Below, one piece after another: positions 8,509-18,078 of a stretch of 64,000 bases of DNA. The stretch is from JAFGFY01 sp964520425 (GTDB taxonomy: Bacteria > Desulfobacterota > DSM-4660 > Desulfatiglandales > HGW-15): assembly GCA_964520425.1 (NCBI GenBank), contig CAZFMX010000002.1:49251-113250 (forward strand), given 5' to 3'. How positions within the stretch are numbered: position 1 is the stretch's first letter; every line of letters begins with the position of its first letter. Under the pieces are notes generated by a model that was not told the origin of the DNA, did not search any database, and was given only the letters and a program-made list of their open reading frames with translations. Position numbers and translations under genes: made by a program.

Positions 8509-11142
8509 ATGATGAGACTAAAAAACATCAAATTGGGTGTGAAATTTTTGGCCGCATTTCTGACCGTGGGCATTATTCCGTTAGCGATAATTGGGATTAT
8601 CTCTTATATAAATGCAAGTAGTGCACTTGAAAAGCAGGCTTTTGCCCAGCTCCAAAGCCTAAGGGATATAAAAAGGAACCAGATTGAACGGTATTTCCAA
8701 ACCATCAACGATCAAATACTAACTTTTTCTCAAGATCAGATGATCGTGGATGTCATGAGAGTATTTGGGGAATATTTCCGGATATTCCGTGATGAAATCC
8801 ATCTCTCATCAAATGATTTGGAGTCCATAAAACGGGAGCTGTATACCTATTATGCGGGGGAGTTCAGCACGGAATACAGAGATCAGAACAACGGTCAGTC
8901 ACCCAATGCAGACCAATATTTCGCCCAACTGGACGATGACTCCATCGCCCTTCAATATTATTACATCAGAACCAATACTCACCCCCTCGGCTCCAAGCAT
9001 CTACTCGACCGGGCGGACGACAATTCTAGATACAGTGAGCTGCATGGCAAGGTCCACCCTATTATCAGAACCTATCTGGAGAAATTCGGCTATTATGACA
9101 TCTTCCTGGTGGATCCAGATACAGGCGATATTGTCTATTCGGTTTTTAAGGAACTGGACTTCAGTACCTCGTTAATTAACGGACCCTATGCTCAAACCAA
9201 CTTCGGAGAAGCCTTCCGAAGGGCGAATGCAGAAGCCAACAGGGATGCGGTAGTTCTTGTGGATTATGCCAACTACACCCCTTCTTATGAGGCCCCGGCC
9301 AGTTTTATTGCTTCCCCGATCTTTGACGGAGACAAGAAGATAGGCGTTGCAATGTTCCAGATGCCTATAGATCGCCTCAACGCCATCATGGGAGAACGCG
9401 CCGGACTGGGCGAGACCGGAGAAACTTATCTGGTCGGGCCGGACAAGCTGATGCGCTCCGACTCCTACCGTGATCCGGAAAATCACAGCGTTATCGCATC
9501 ATTTAGACACCCTGAAAAAGGTAAGGTCGAAACGAAATCCTCAATAGCAGCCCTTTCCGGTAAGACCGCTGCCGAGATTGTTGTCAACTATCACGGCAAT
9601 CCGGTGCTTTCGTCCTATACACCCGTCAAGATCGGGAACCTCATCTGGTCCCTTCTGGCCGAAATCGATGAGACCGAGGCCTTTATCGCACTCAAACACT
9701 TTAAGTGGTTAATGGTCCTTGTGGCGGCGGGTGTGATTCTTGCCATTATTATAGTGGCCCTGGTGATCACCCGCTCCATTACAAGTCCGATCCACAAAGG
9801 AGTTGAATTTGCCAAGGCCATGTCCCAAGGGAACCTAACCCACAAGCTTGACGTTAATCAGCATGATGAAATAGGGGACCTGGCCAGGGCCCTGAACCAG
9901 ATGGGTGCAAATTTGAACCAAATGTTCAAGGATATTTCCCAGAGTGTACAGACTCTCACCACTTCATCAACCGAGCTTTTGGGCGTCTCCAAACAAATGT
10001 CCTCCGAAGCTGAGCAAATGAGCAGCCTTTCAAGCGAGGTTACCTCTGCATCTGAACAAACGGCAGCCAATATAAGAAACATGGCAGCTTCTGCTGAGCA
10101 AGTCGGTGCCCAAGTAACGTCAGTGGCTTCCTCTTCAGATGAGGTTTCGAGCGGTATGAATGAAATTGAAACAACGAATGATGAAATTGCTAATAATATG
10201 AAGGAAATCGAAACGGCAACAAGCAATGTGTCAAACAACCTAAGCACCGTGGCGGCGGCTGCAGAGGAAATGTCGAATTCAGTGAACTCTGTAGCCGCCT
10301 CAATAGAAGAAATGTACGCCAGCCTGAACGAGGTGGCAAAAAATTCCACCAAAGGGGCCAATGTAACAGGAGAAGCATCGGAAAAGGCTGAACAGACTTC
10401 GACGCTTGTCCATACGCTAGGCGAGGCTGCCAGGGAAATCGGTGATGTTGTAGACCTGATTAAAGGCATCGCTTCTCAGACCAATCTCCTGGCGCTTAAT
10501 GCGGCCATTGAGGCGGCCGGAGCAGGAGAAGCTGGCAAAGGCTTTGCTGTGGTAGCCAATGAGGTCAAGGAATTGGCCAGTCAGACAGCTGGTGCCACCG
10601 AGGAGATTCGCGGAAAGGTGGAAAGCATGCAGACCAATACAAATGCAGCGGTGAATGCCATAGAAACCATCGTGAGCGTCATCACCGAGACGAACACGAT
10701 CATGGGCACTATTGCTTCAGCCGTGGAAGAGCAAACGGCAACGACAAACGAAATATCAAAAAGTATTAACGAAACCGCATCGACTGCCAGCTCTGTCTCG
10801 AAAAACGTCCAAGAGGCGGCCCAGAGCGCCATGGAAACCACAAAGAACGTTCAAGAGGCGACACAAAGGACTATGGGAGCAACAAAGAAAGTTCGGAAAG
10901 CAGTCCAATTAGGACTGAATATGTCTAAGAACCTGGTCGACGTGGCACAAGCTGCCGTGGGCATTGCAAAAGACGCTGCTGATGCATCAAAAGGGACCGA
11001 TAAGGTTAAGGAAAGTATCGTAGTAGTAAACGAGTCGGTCATGGCAACATCTAAGGGTGCAGTTCAAGTTAAAACACAAGCGGGAGATCTCGCCAAGCTG
11101 GCAACTCAACTTCAAACAACCATCAGTCAGTTCAAGGCATAG
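8509..11142 (+). CDS. Methyl-accepting chemotaxis protein with large periplasmic sensor
   Basis: This receptor of about 877 residues feeds the CheA/CheW genes that follow. A transmembrane helix at about 13-35, a roughly 360-residue periplasmic domain of Cache type, a second helix at about 403-425, a HAMP linker to about 480, and a long coiled-coil cytoplasmic domain are visible. The hairpin tip GIASQTNLLALNAAIEAAG (near 655) has Gly where enteric receptors have the Arg of EAARAGE, a variant also known in deltaproteobacterial receptors. The C-terminal 120 residues contain Ala/Val-rich heptad repeats. ATG 8509 is preferred over 8500 because AAAGGA then has eight-base spacing. Ligand is unknown. 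Confidence 0.95.
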   Translation: MMRLKNIKLGVKFLAAFLTVGIIPLAIIGIISYINASSALEKQAFAQLQSLRDIKRNQIERYFQTINDQILTFSQDQMIVDVMRVFGEYFRIFRDEIHLSSNDLESIKRELYTYYAGEFSTEYRDQNNGQSPNADQYFAQLDDDSIALQYYYIRTNTHPLGSKHLLDRADDNSRYSELHGKVHPIIRTYLEKFGYYDIFLVDPDTGDIVYSVFKELDFSTSLINGPYAQTNFGEAFRRANAEANRDAVVLVDYANYTPSYEAPASFIASPIFDGDKKIGVAMFQMPIDRLNAIMGERAGLGETGETYLVGPDKLMRSDSYRDPENHSVIASFRHPEKGKVETKSSIAALSGKTAAEIVVNYHGNPVLSSYTPVKIGNLIWSLLAEIDETEAFIALKHFKWLMVLVAAGVILAIIIVALVITRSITSPIHKGVEFAKAMSQGNLTHKLDVNQHDEIGDLARALNQMGANLNQMFKDISQSVQTLTTSSTELLGVSKQMSSEAEQMSSLSSEVTSASEQTAANIRNMAASAEQVGAQVTSVASSSDEVSSGMNEIETTNDEIANNMKEIETATSNVSNNLSTVAAAAEEMSNSVNSVAASIEEMYASLNEVAKNSTKGANVTGEASEKAEQTSTLVHTLGEAAREIGDVVDLIKGIASQTNLLALNAAIEAAGAGEAGKGFAVVANEVKELASQTAGATEEIRGKVESMQTNTNAAVNAIETIVSVITETNTIMGTIASAVEEQTATTNEISKSINETASTASSVSKNVQEAAQSAMETTKNVQEATQRTMGATKKVRKAVQLGLNMSKNLVDVAQAAVGIAKDAADASKGTDKVKESIVVVNESVMATSKGAVQVKTQAGDLAKLATQLQTTISQFKA

Positions 11143-11249
11143 ATCTTGATTTTGCTACACCTGTAATGTAGGGAACTCGTCTGCCGCTAACAGAAAGTGC
11201 GGAATCAACCCGAAGAAACAGGTCTGAAAACTTAGCAAGAGGAGAGCAA

Positions 11250-11822
11250 ATGGGTATTTTTGATGAAAGTTATTCATCTGTGGAATTGTCTAGGATTCTA
11301 GGTATCCACCGTGTAACGGTCACCACCTGGATAAAGGCTGGCGCCCTTAAGGCCATTCAGACACCGGGCGGAAGATACAAGGTTACCAAGGAAAGCCTGA
11401 AGGAGTTTTTGGTTGAGCGTGGTATGCCGATTCCCCCTGCTCTCAAGCTTGAAGACAAAAAGCTGGTAGTGGCTGTGGACGATGAGAAGTCTGTCTTGAA
11501 GGTGCTGAAAAAGATGTTTGGGAAGGGGGAGATGCCCTTTCTCTATGACCTTAAGGTCTTTGAGAATCCTTTGGAGGCGGCCCTTTTCATAGGCGATGAA
11601 AAACCGGAAATTGTCCTTTTGGATCTCCTTATGCCCCAGCTCAGCGGCTTCAATCTGGCCGAGAAGATCAAAGAGACCTGTCCCAACACCCGCATCGTTG
11701 TCATTACTGGACACCTCACAGAAGAAAACCAGGCAAAATTGAAAGAGTCCGGCATCAAGTCTATTGTGACCAAGCCTTTTACCTCTGATATCCTGCGACA
11801 AGCCATAGAGGATGGGGGCTAA
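11250..11822 (+). CDS. Response regulator with N-terminal MerR/excisionase-type HTH
   Basis: This 190-residue protein has the reverse of the usual order: a helix-turn-helix of excisionase/MerR type at residues 8-55 (RILGIHRVTVTTWIKAG, then a wing TPGGRYKV) and a CheY-like receiver at 71-188. The receiver keeps all key residues: D77/D78, phospho-acceptor D125, T153 and K175. It probably binds DNA in response to phosphorylation by the neighbouring CheA, linking the chemotaxis-type cluster to transcription; that partner is inferred from position. GGAGAG precedes the ATG. It sits between the receptor and the HPt gene. Confidence 0.9.
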   Translation: MGIFDESYSSVELSRILGIHRVTVTTWIKAGALKAIQTPGGRYKVTKESLKEFLVERGMPIPPALKLEDKKLVVAVDDEKSVLKVLKKMFGKGEMPFLYDLKVFENPLEAALFIGDEKPEIVLLDLLMPQLSGFNLAEKIKETCPNTRIVVITGHLTEENQAKLKESGIKSIVTKPFTSDILRQAIEDGG

Positions 11823-11936
11823 GGTAAAGAATGAATAGCACGGTTTTGACTTCACAGGGGAATGGCAGGCGGGCTTGTTGGAGGGCCATCCAATAGGCAG
11901 AAGTAAATCGCAAAACGCTTATGAGGAGGTAATATT

Positions 11937-12311
11937 ATGCCTTCAGCCAATGTAACTGTGTCAGGGGAGCAGGCCTTCAATCTATCAAAAGCATTGGAGA
12001 TCGTCGCTGGAGATATGGAGCTTCTAAAGGAGATCGCGAGCCTTTTTATCGATGACTATTCTGCTCAATTAGAGGAAATAAGTGAAGGAATCGCCCAAGG
12101 GAATTCCGAGGCTATAAATCGTGCAGCCCACAGTCTTAAAGGCTCTGTGGCCAACTTTGCAGCCAAAGAGGTATACGAGGCGGCTAATCGCCTGGAAGTC
12201 TTAGGCAAAGATGAAAAATTAGCCGAGGCACCTGAGGCCTTTTCCGAATTGAAAACTCGACTCGAGGAGTTAGTGACTGCATTGAATGGGCTCCGAGGGA
12301 ATGAGGTCTGA
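11937..12311 (+). CDS. Stand-alone histidine phosphotransfer (HPt) protein
   Basis: This 124-residue helical protein carries the HPt signature AAHSLKGS with the phosphorylatable His at residue 65. Such proteins shuttle phosphoryl groups between receiver domains. GAGGAGGT is placed nine bases before the ATG. It is flanked by the HTH-receiver gene and cheA, so a phosphorelay among the receivers of this cluster is plausible, though CheA also has its own HPt domain. No catalytic kinase domain is present. Confidence 0.9.
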   Translation: MPSANVTVSGEQAFNLSKALEIVAGDMELLKEIASLFIDDYSAQLEEISEGIAQGNSEAINRAAHSLKGSVANFAAKEVYEAANRLEVLGKDEKLAEAPEAFSELKTRLEELVTALNGLRGNEV

Positions 12312-12355
12312 TTTCAGTTCTTCTCCGTATCCATGATGAGGAATCAGCACAGGTT

Positions 12356-15094
12356 ATGCGCGAATCAGAAAATGAAAAACTAGTGAATGAATTTGTGGCT
12401 GAGAGTTTCGATCACCTGGATGCCATAGAACCAGACCTGCTTGTCATGGAAAAAGAGGATGGCCTGATTTCACCTGAGATTATTAATCGCATTTTTCGAG
12501 CCGTCCACACTATTAAAGGATCATCGGGTTTCTTTGGCTTCAACGCGATGATGGAATTGAGCCACGCAATGGAAAGCCTTCTCATGAAATTCCGGGATGG
12601 AGAGATACTCCCTGATGCTCACAAAATTGATGCCTTACTTATGGGCGTTGACAAGCTGCGGGCCATGCTCAATGCCCCCTTAGAAAGTGAAGACTTGGGT
12701 ATCGGGGATGAACTTGATCGCCTAAAAGCCTTTTCAGAAGCCGGGGCTCCACCATCCGGAGAAAAATCGAATAACGGAACAGAGGCGCCATCCAAGGGCA
12801 TCAATTGTTCAAGTGGCCAAGGTAATGGCAAGATCAAAGTTAGAGTAGAGGGCACCCTGGGTAACGCTGAGTTTGAAGTGGAAAAAAGATCGATTCCTTC
12901 ACTTAGCGGGAAGTATCTATACGCCCTTTGGATCCATTCAGATCAAGACCTCAAGGTGAAAGGATGCCCTCCGGAAGAATTCTTCGCACATATGAAATCT
13001 CTCGGCCTCTGTATCGCTTCCGATCTTGAGGATATCCCTGTTTCGGATCTTGAAAAAGAACAGGAACAAGGGAGGATGATCCATGTGCTTTTTGTAACAA
13101 TCTTGGAACCTGAGTTGATGGTTGAGGCTCTAGGGCTCCCTGAGGAGCAAATTCTAGCTCTCGAAAAGGGATGTCTTAATGCCGCTATGTCAGAAGAAGA
13201 CCAAGCCTCCCAAGATGATAAATCACCCACTACGCAGAGCGAACCTGCCTCGGAACAGAAAAGCCCAAAGACTGACAGGAGTGCACCAAAAGAGACGATT
13301 CGGGTAAACGTAGAGCATCTAGACACGCTCATGAATCTGGCAGGTGAATTGGTGCTCAGCCGGAACCAACTCCGACAAATGGTTGCAGACGCTGTGCATC
13401 AAAACCCAAAGCTTAGCACAGTTACACAAAACCTCGATTTGGTTACAAGCGAAATTCAGGAAAAGATCTTACAGGTTCGCATGCAGCCCATAGGGAATCT
13501 ACTAACTAAGTTTCAACGGGTAGTCCGGGACCTGTCCCGCCATCTCTCAAAGGAGGTCGAGATTGTCATAGAGGGCAAAGAAGTTGAACTCGATAAGTCG
13601 ATCCTTGAGGGTCTTTCCGATCCCCTTACTCACTTGATACGCAATTGTGTGGATCATGGAATTGAACCGCCGGAGGAGCGGGTCAAACTCGGTAAGCCAC
13701 GAGAGGGAAAAATTCATTTGAAGGCATTTCATGAAGCAGGTCAGGTCAATATCACCATTACGGACGACGGCCGAGGAATAGACGCTGATAAAGTTGCTGA
13801 GAAGGCCGTAACGTGTGGATTTCTGGAAGGAGATAAGGCCAAGAAAATGAGTAACGGGGAGAAGCTCAATTTAGTTCTCTTGCCGGGATTTTCCACAGCA
13901 GAAGCAGTTACTGGAATTTCGGGTCGAGGTGTGGGAATGGACGTGGTGAAAACTAACATAGAGAATCTCGCTGGTCATTTTGATATTGAAAGTGTCTTAG
14001 GCAAAGGCACTAATGTACACATTAGGCTTCCTCTTACTCTAGCTATTATCCCCTCTCTAATTGTAGGTGCAGCGAAATGCCGTTTTGCCATTCCCCAGAT
14101 CAATGTTGCTAAACTTGTTTGCATCAAAGCCTGTGATGTCTCCCGCATGATTGAGAAGGTTGTGAGTGCAGATGTGCTGCGTTTTCGAGAAAGGCTCCTT
14201 CCTCTCGTTCGCCTGGCTGACATATTGGGATTGGAACGTACATTAATCCATCCCAAGACGAAAGAGGTTATGACTGATCGGCGAATAAAGATTGCAGACC
14301 GTAGTAAGGAAAGAAAAGCCTCTGAGAAAAGGGGGCAGACTACGAAAAAACGCCGGGAACGGCGAAAAGCCGCCACCGACCGTCGTCAAAGAAGACAGGG
14401 AGATATCTATGTAGTAGTTTTGCGTTCAGGTCCGAATAGCTTTGGGTTAATCGTTGATGAGCTTTTTGATATTGAAGAGATTGTTGTGAAGCCGTTACTG
14501 GGACATATCAAAAATTGCGAATGTTTTTCAGGCGCTACGATTATGGGCGATGGCAGCACAGCCATGATCCTTGACGCCCCTGGTATCGCGAATTTCGCCC
14601 GCATTCGCTTTGCTGAAATAACTTCAGAACAACGCCGCAGGGAGGAAGAGAAAGCGCGCAAGCAGAAAGTACTTTCAGGTGATCGGCGATCGATTATTGT
14701 TTTCAGTAATGCGCCTAAGGAGTATTTCGCCCTTCCACTCTCTGAAGTATCAAGGTTAGAGATGATCGATTCTACGATGATCGAGCAAATAGGAAAACAG
14801 GAGTTCATCACCTATATGGACGAGGCGTTGCCTTTGATTCGCCTAGAGAGGTTTTTACCTGTCAGCTCCATTTATCAAAACGCGAAGGAGCTATTTATTA
14901 TTGTTCCAAAGACAGGAGAATCCAGAGTCGGGATCATAGCTTCCAGGGTATTGGATATCTTTGAGAGCGATGTGTCTATCAAAAAGGATGAATGTGAGTC
15001 TCGGGGTCTGTTAGGAGCTGCCGTAGTAGATGGGCGACTAACACTGTTTTTAAACATGAAAGAAATTTTGGCGTTATTTACCAATGGGGCTTGA
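12356..15094 (+). CDS. cheA: Chemotaxis histidine kinase CheA with two CheW-like domains
   Basis: This 912-residue kinase takes signals from the receptor and phosphorylates CheY/CheB. Domains in order: HPt (10-105, His51 in AVHTIKGS); an uncharacterised linker domain (155-275); dimerisation helices (about 312-375); the ATPase with N-box LIRNCVDHG (N430), DDGRGID (470-476) and GISGRGVGMD (520-529); a CheW-like domain (561-755) and a second CheW-like domain (775-912). A strongly basic insert (about 632-682, rich in RR and KK) interrupts the first CheW-like domain. The start has only a distant GAGGAA; no better start exists. cheW follows. Confidence 0.95.
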   Translation: MRESENEKLVNEFVAESFDHLDAIEPDLLVMEKEDGLISPEIINRIFRAVHTIKGSSGFFGFNAMMELSHAMESLLMKFRDGEILPDAHKIDALLMGVDKLRAMLNAPLESEDLGIGDELDRLKAFSEAGAPPSGEKSNNGTEAPSKGINCSSGQGNGKIKVRVEGTLGNAEFEVEKRSIPSLSGKYLYALWIHSDQDLKVKGCPPEEFFAHMKSLGLCIASDLEDIPVSDLEKEQEQGRMIHVLFVTILEPELMVEALGLPEEQILALEKGCLNAAMSEEDQASQDDKSPTTQSEPASEQKSPKTDRSAPKETIRVNVEHLDTLMNLAGELVLSRNQLRQMVADAVHQNPKLSTVTQNLDLVTSEIQEKILQVRMQPIGNLLTKFQRVVRDLSRHLSKEVEIVIEGKEVELDKSILEGLSDPLTHLIRNCVDHGIEPPEERVKLGKPREGKIHLKAFHEAGQVNITITDDGRGIDADKVAEKAVTCGFLEGDKAKKMSNGEKLNLVLLPGFSTAEAVTGISGRGVGMDVVKTNIENLAGHFDIESVLGKGTNVHIRLPLTLAIIPSLIVGAAKCRFAIPQINVAKLVCIKACDVSRMIEKVVSADVLRFRERLLPLVRLADILGLERTLIHPKTKEVMTDRRIKIADRSKERKASEKRGQTTKKRRERRKAATDRRQRRQGDIYVVVLRSGPNSFGLIVDELFDIEEIVVKPLLGHIKNCECFSGATIMGDGSTAMILDAPGIANFARIRFAEITSEQRRREEEKARKQKVLSGDRRSIIVFSNAPKEYFALPLSEVSRLEMIDSTMIEQIGKQEFITYMDEALPLIRLERFLPVSSIYQNAKELFIIVPKTGESRVGIIASRVLDIFESDVSIKKDECESRGLLGAAVVDGRLTLFLNMKEILALFTNGA

Positions 15095-15127
15095 GTCCAG
15101 TGGTACTATTTTGATCGCTTGAGGCAT

Positions 15128-15568
15128 ATGGGAACTAAACTGTTCGTCAGCTTCCGGATCGACGATCATCTGGTTGGCATAGATGTAATGATGATCCAAG
15201 AAATCAATCGGGTCCTGGGTATCACACCCGTTCCTCATGCCCCGGAATATGTCCTCGGTCTCGTAAATCTGCGGGGAAAGATCCTCACCATTTTCGACCT
15301 CGGCCTTCGCTTAGGCCTTGAACCCAGAATTATGACCGAAAAAAGCCATAATGTTATATTCAAAAATGATCTTGTTGGTCTCCTAGTGGATGACATAGGA
15401 GATGTGGTGAAGGTTGAAGAGAATATGATTGATCCCGTTCCTCCCAACGTGGATCGCATCGAAAGCAAGTTTATCGATGGAGTGGCGAAGCTACAGGACG
15501 AACTGCTTCTCATTCTATCAACTGAAAAGCTCTTGGAATATCAGTCAGACCAAAAAAGAACTATATAA
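15128..15568 (+). CDS. cheW: Chemotaxis coupling protein CheW
   Basis: About 146 residues forming the SH3-like coupling protein that links receptors to CheA. Visible family marks are the opening LFVSFRIDDHLVGIDV strand pair, the VPHAPEYVLGLVNLRGKI segment near residues 35-55 and the LLVDDIGDVVKV region. The ATG at 15128 is chosen over an upstream TTG at 15119 because the mature domain begins there; the nearby GAGG is close, so the start is not certain. It lies between cheA and cheB in one transcriptional direction. Confidence 0.95.
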   Translation: MGTKLFVSFRIDDHLVGIDVMMIQEINRVLGITPVPHAPEYVLGLVNLRGKILTIFDLGLRLGLEPRIMTEKSHNVIFKNDLVGLLVDDIGDVVKVEENMIDPVPPNVDRIESKFIDGVAKLQDELLLILSTEKLLEYQSDQKRTI

Positions 15569-15577
15569 CAAGGTAAA

Positions 15578-16750
15578 ATGAAAACCGAAAAACTCAGAGT
15601 AATGATTGTGGATGCGAGTATCGACTCTGGTCGCCTTATCTCCACCGCCATAGCCGAAATACAGGATGTTGAAGTGAATTCCACTGTTACGAGCGGAGCT
15701 GTCGCCGTTGCTAAACTCAAGCGAAAGCCGGTAGATGTGATTCTTTTCGATATAGAGAGAACTGATACAGACGCTCTGGAGACGCTTCGGGAGATCCGGG
15801 AATGCTTCCCGAGTGTAGGAGTCGTGATCGTAAGCAACGTTAGTGACTCTGTTGCCGACAAAACGATCCAAGCGCTTGAAATGGGAGCGCTCGACTTTGT
15901 AGCCAAACCGGGAAACGACAAGAACAGCATACGTGCTTTTTGCAGGCAGCTTATGGTGCTAACGGGCATGTTTCGCAGTCGGATGAATCTCCAGCGGGAA
16001 AGGCTTGCCAGAATACAAAGAGCACCGGTAATATCCCTGCCTAACAAACGTACTGAAATGAAACAAACGGTGTCCAGAGAAGAGGCTTCTGTTGTTCACC
16101 AGCCTTTCAGATTCGAGCGTAAACCCGATCCACGCCCCTCCGAGATTGATGTGGTAGTCTTTGGCGTCTCCACCGGCGGCCCCAATGCACTTATTGAAGT
16201 TATTCCCGGACTCCCGCATGATCTGGGTGTACCGGTGTTCCTCGTCCAGCATATGCCGGTGCTTTTTACCGCCTCCTTAGCTGTCAGTCTTAATAAAATA
16301 TCGTGTCTCAGAGTTACGGAGTCCACGGACGGTCAAGAGGTCTTGCCGAATACCGTATACATTGCGCCAGGCGGGAAGCACATGGTGGTCCGTCGAAAGA
16401 ACGACAGTCTAGGAACTCATTTAAGAGAATACATTGAACTGAACCTTGACGCCCCGGAAAACAGTTGCCGCCCTTCGGTGGATGTGCTGCTTCGTTCAGT
16501 AGCAGAAGTATATGATGGGAAGGCTCTGGTTGTCATAATGACAGGCATGGGAAATGACGGCTTGCAGGGAGTGAAGGTCGTGAAACGCAAGGGCGGATAT
16601 TGCCTGTCGCAGACCAATGAGACCTGCGTAGTCTACGGAATGCCGAAAGCTGTGGACGAAGCTGGCCTTTCCGATGAAATGGTACCTTTAGACCGAATCG
16701 CGGACCGTGTGGTCTCCTTGGTACGTAGAAGAGGAGACAGGAGCATATGA
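15578..16750 (+). CDS. cheB: Protein-glutamate methylesterase CheB
   Basis: This 390-residue enzyme removes methyl groups from (and deamidates) the receptor's signalling domain. Residues 1-125 form a receiver with D12, phospho-acceptor D58, S86 and K110; position 13, normally a second acid, is Ala. Residues 185-385 form the esterase with Ser198 in VSTGGP, His225 in QHMP and Asp327 in GMGNDG as the likely triad. Its last codon overlaps the cheR ATG (ATGA), indicating translational coupling. The missing acidic residue could weaken Mg2+ binding and thus phospho-control. Confidence 0.96.
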   Translation: MKTEKLRVMIVDASIDSGRLISTAIAEIQDVEVNSTVTSGAVAVAKLKRKPVDVILFDIERTDTDALETLREIRECFPSVGVVIVSNVSDSVADKTIQALEMGALDFVAKPGNDKNSIRAFCRQLMVLTGMFRSRMNLQRERLARIQRAPVISLPNKRTEMKQTVSREEASVVHQPFRFERKPDPRPSEIDVVVFGVSTGGPNALIEVIPGLPHDLGVPVFLVQHMPVLFTASLAVSLNKISCLRVTESTDGQEVLPNTVYIAPGGKHMVVRRKNDSLGTHLREYIELNLDAPENSCRPSVDVLLRSVAEVYDGKALVVIMTGMGNDGLQGVKVVKRKGGYCLSQTNETCVVYGMPKAVDEAGLSDEMVPLDRIADRVVSLVRRRGDRSI

Positions 16751-17628
16751 CACTGCGACTCACTGAAAATGAGTTTAAGCTGCTTCGTGATTTCATCGAA
16801 GATCAGTACGGTATTATGTTAGGGGACAATAAGGCATATCTCATTGAGAATCGTTTGTCCGACCTTGCAGAAAAATGCGGGTGTTTGACCTTTGGCGAGT
16901 TCTATCTCAAGGTCAAAAATTCATCGGAGCGGTATAAACTCCGAACATCATTAGCAGACGCCATTACCACAAGCGAGACCTCCTGGTTCCGCGATCAGCC
17001 CCAGTTCCGAATTTTACAGGACCGTGTCTTCACGGAATTTCGTCATGAGATAAAGGAGGGAAGGCGTCAAGGAATAGACATCTGGTCTGCTGCCTGTTCT
17101 ACGGGAGAGGAGCCCTATTCCATTGCTTTTTCAGCCCTCGATTTCTATCGGGCCACAGGCGGCGAGGGAGTTTGCCGCGAACAAGTAAAAATCCTGGCTA
17201 CTGACATTTCCAGCACTTGTCTTCCCAAGGCCATCAAGGGGGAGTACGACAATGCCTCTATCGACCGCGGCCTGCCGAAGGAATATCTGGATCGCTATTT
17301 CCAAAAAATGTCCAGCTCTTGGATTGTTAAAGAGGAAGTGAGAAAAATGATTTCCTTCAAGCAATTCAATCTGCGAGATCCCTTAATGGGATTCGGCCCT
17401 TTTGACATCATCTTCTTGCGTAATGTCGCCATCTACTTTTCCGACCAATTCAAAAAAACGCTTTTTAACCGAATCACCCGCCTTCTCTCTCCAGGCGGAT
17501 ATCTCTTTCTGGGGACAGGTGAAGTCATAAGCAGCTATAGCACCGCCTTCGATATACTTAACGAAAAAGGCGCCATCTTCTACATCCTAAAACATAATAT
17601 GAGTATTGACCGAATATTATCGAATTGA
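16747..17628 (+). CDS. cheR: Chemotaxis receptor methyltransferase CheR
   Basis: This 293-residue S-adenosylmethionine-dependent enzyme methylates receptor glutamates and opposes CheB. The N-terminal helical domain is followed by the TTSETSWFRD segment near residue 78 (TTNETxFFRD in most relatives), the SAM-binding ACSTGEEPYS motif near residue 117 and the IIFLRNVAIYF strand near residue 222. There is no pentapeptide-binding extension. The start overlaps the cheB stop by four bases. Confidence 0.96.
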   Translation: MTLRLTENEFKLLRDFIEDQYGIMLGDNKAYLIENRLSDLAEKCGCLTFGEFYLKVKNSSERYKLRTSLADAITTSETSWFRDQPQFRILQDRVFTEFRHEIKEGRRQGIDIWSAACSTGEEPYSIAFSALDFYRATGGEGVCREQVKILATDISSTCLPKAIKGEYDNASIDRGLPKEYLDRYFQKMSSSWIVKEEVRKMISFKQFNLRDPLMGFGPFDIIFLRNVAIYFSDQFKKTLFNRITRLLSPGGYLFLGTGEVISSYSTAFDILNEKGAIFYILKHNMSIDRILSN

Positions 17629-17664
17629 ATATTCCAAAACCTATAGAAGAAAGGTAATGATAAA

Positions 17665-18078
17665 ATGGAAGAGAACGAAAAAAAGAGGCAAGATACATTG
17701 AACGATCAGGATGTCCCTTATAGGGTATTGGTCGTAGATGATTCTGCTATTATCAGAAAGATCATCAGGAAAATATTGACTTCCCAACAGTATGAGATCT
17801 GCGGAGAAGCAGAAGATGGAGATCAGGTGCTGGATTTATACAAGGAGCTGCAACCTGATGTGGTTACGCTGGACATCAACATGATCAAGGTTGATGGTAT
17901 TGCGGCGCTAAAGCGCATTCTTGATTATGACAGCAATGCGCGTGTGGTGATGTTGACGGCCGCTGAGGATAAAAAGGCTATTATCGAAGCCGTTTCTTTA
18001 GGTGCGAAGGGCTATATAGTGAAACCGCCCTCTCCTGATAAAGTGCTGGAAAAGATCAAGAACGCCCTTCAAGGCTGA
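17665..18078 (+). CDS. CheY-like response regulator
   Basis: A single receiver domain of 137 residues with D25/D26, phospho-acceptor D70, T98 and K120, and the usual GAKGYIVKPP ending. It is the probable phosphorylated output of CheA, as the last gene of the cluster. An 18-residue charged N-terminal extension precedes the domain. No output domain is present. AAAGG precedes the ATG. Whether it acts on a flagellar motor or another machine cannot be told, because no motility genes are in the window. Confidence 0.93.
   Translation: MEENEKKRQDTLNDQDVPYRVLVVDDSAIIRKIIRKILTSQQYEICGEAEDGDQVLDLYKELQPDVVTLDINMIKVDGIAALKRILDYDSNARVVMLTAAEDKKAIIEAVSLGAKGYIVKPPSPDKVLEKIKNALQG

Noticed and set aside
8441..8511. 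Short leader frame after GGAGGA upstream of the receptor gene
   Set aside because: It would need a CTG start; probably chance.
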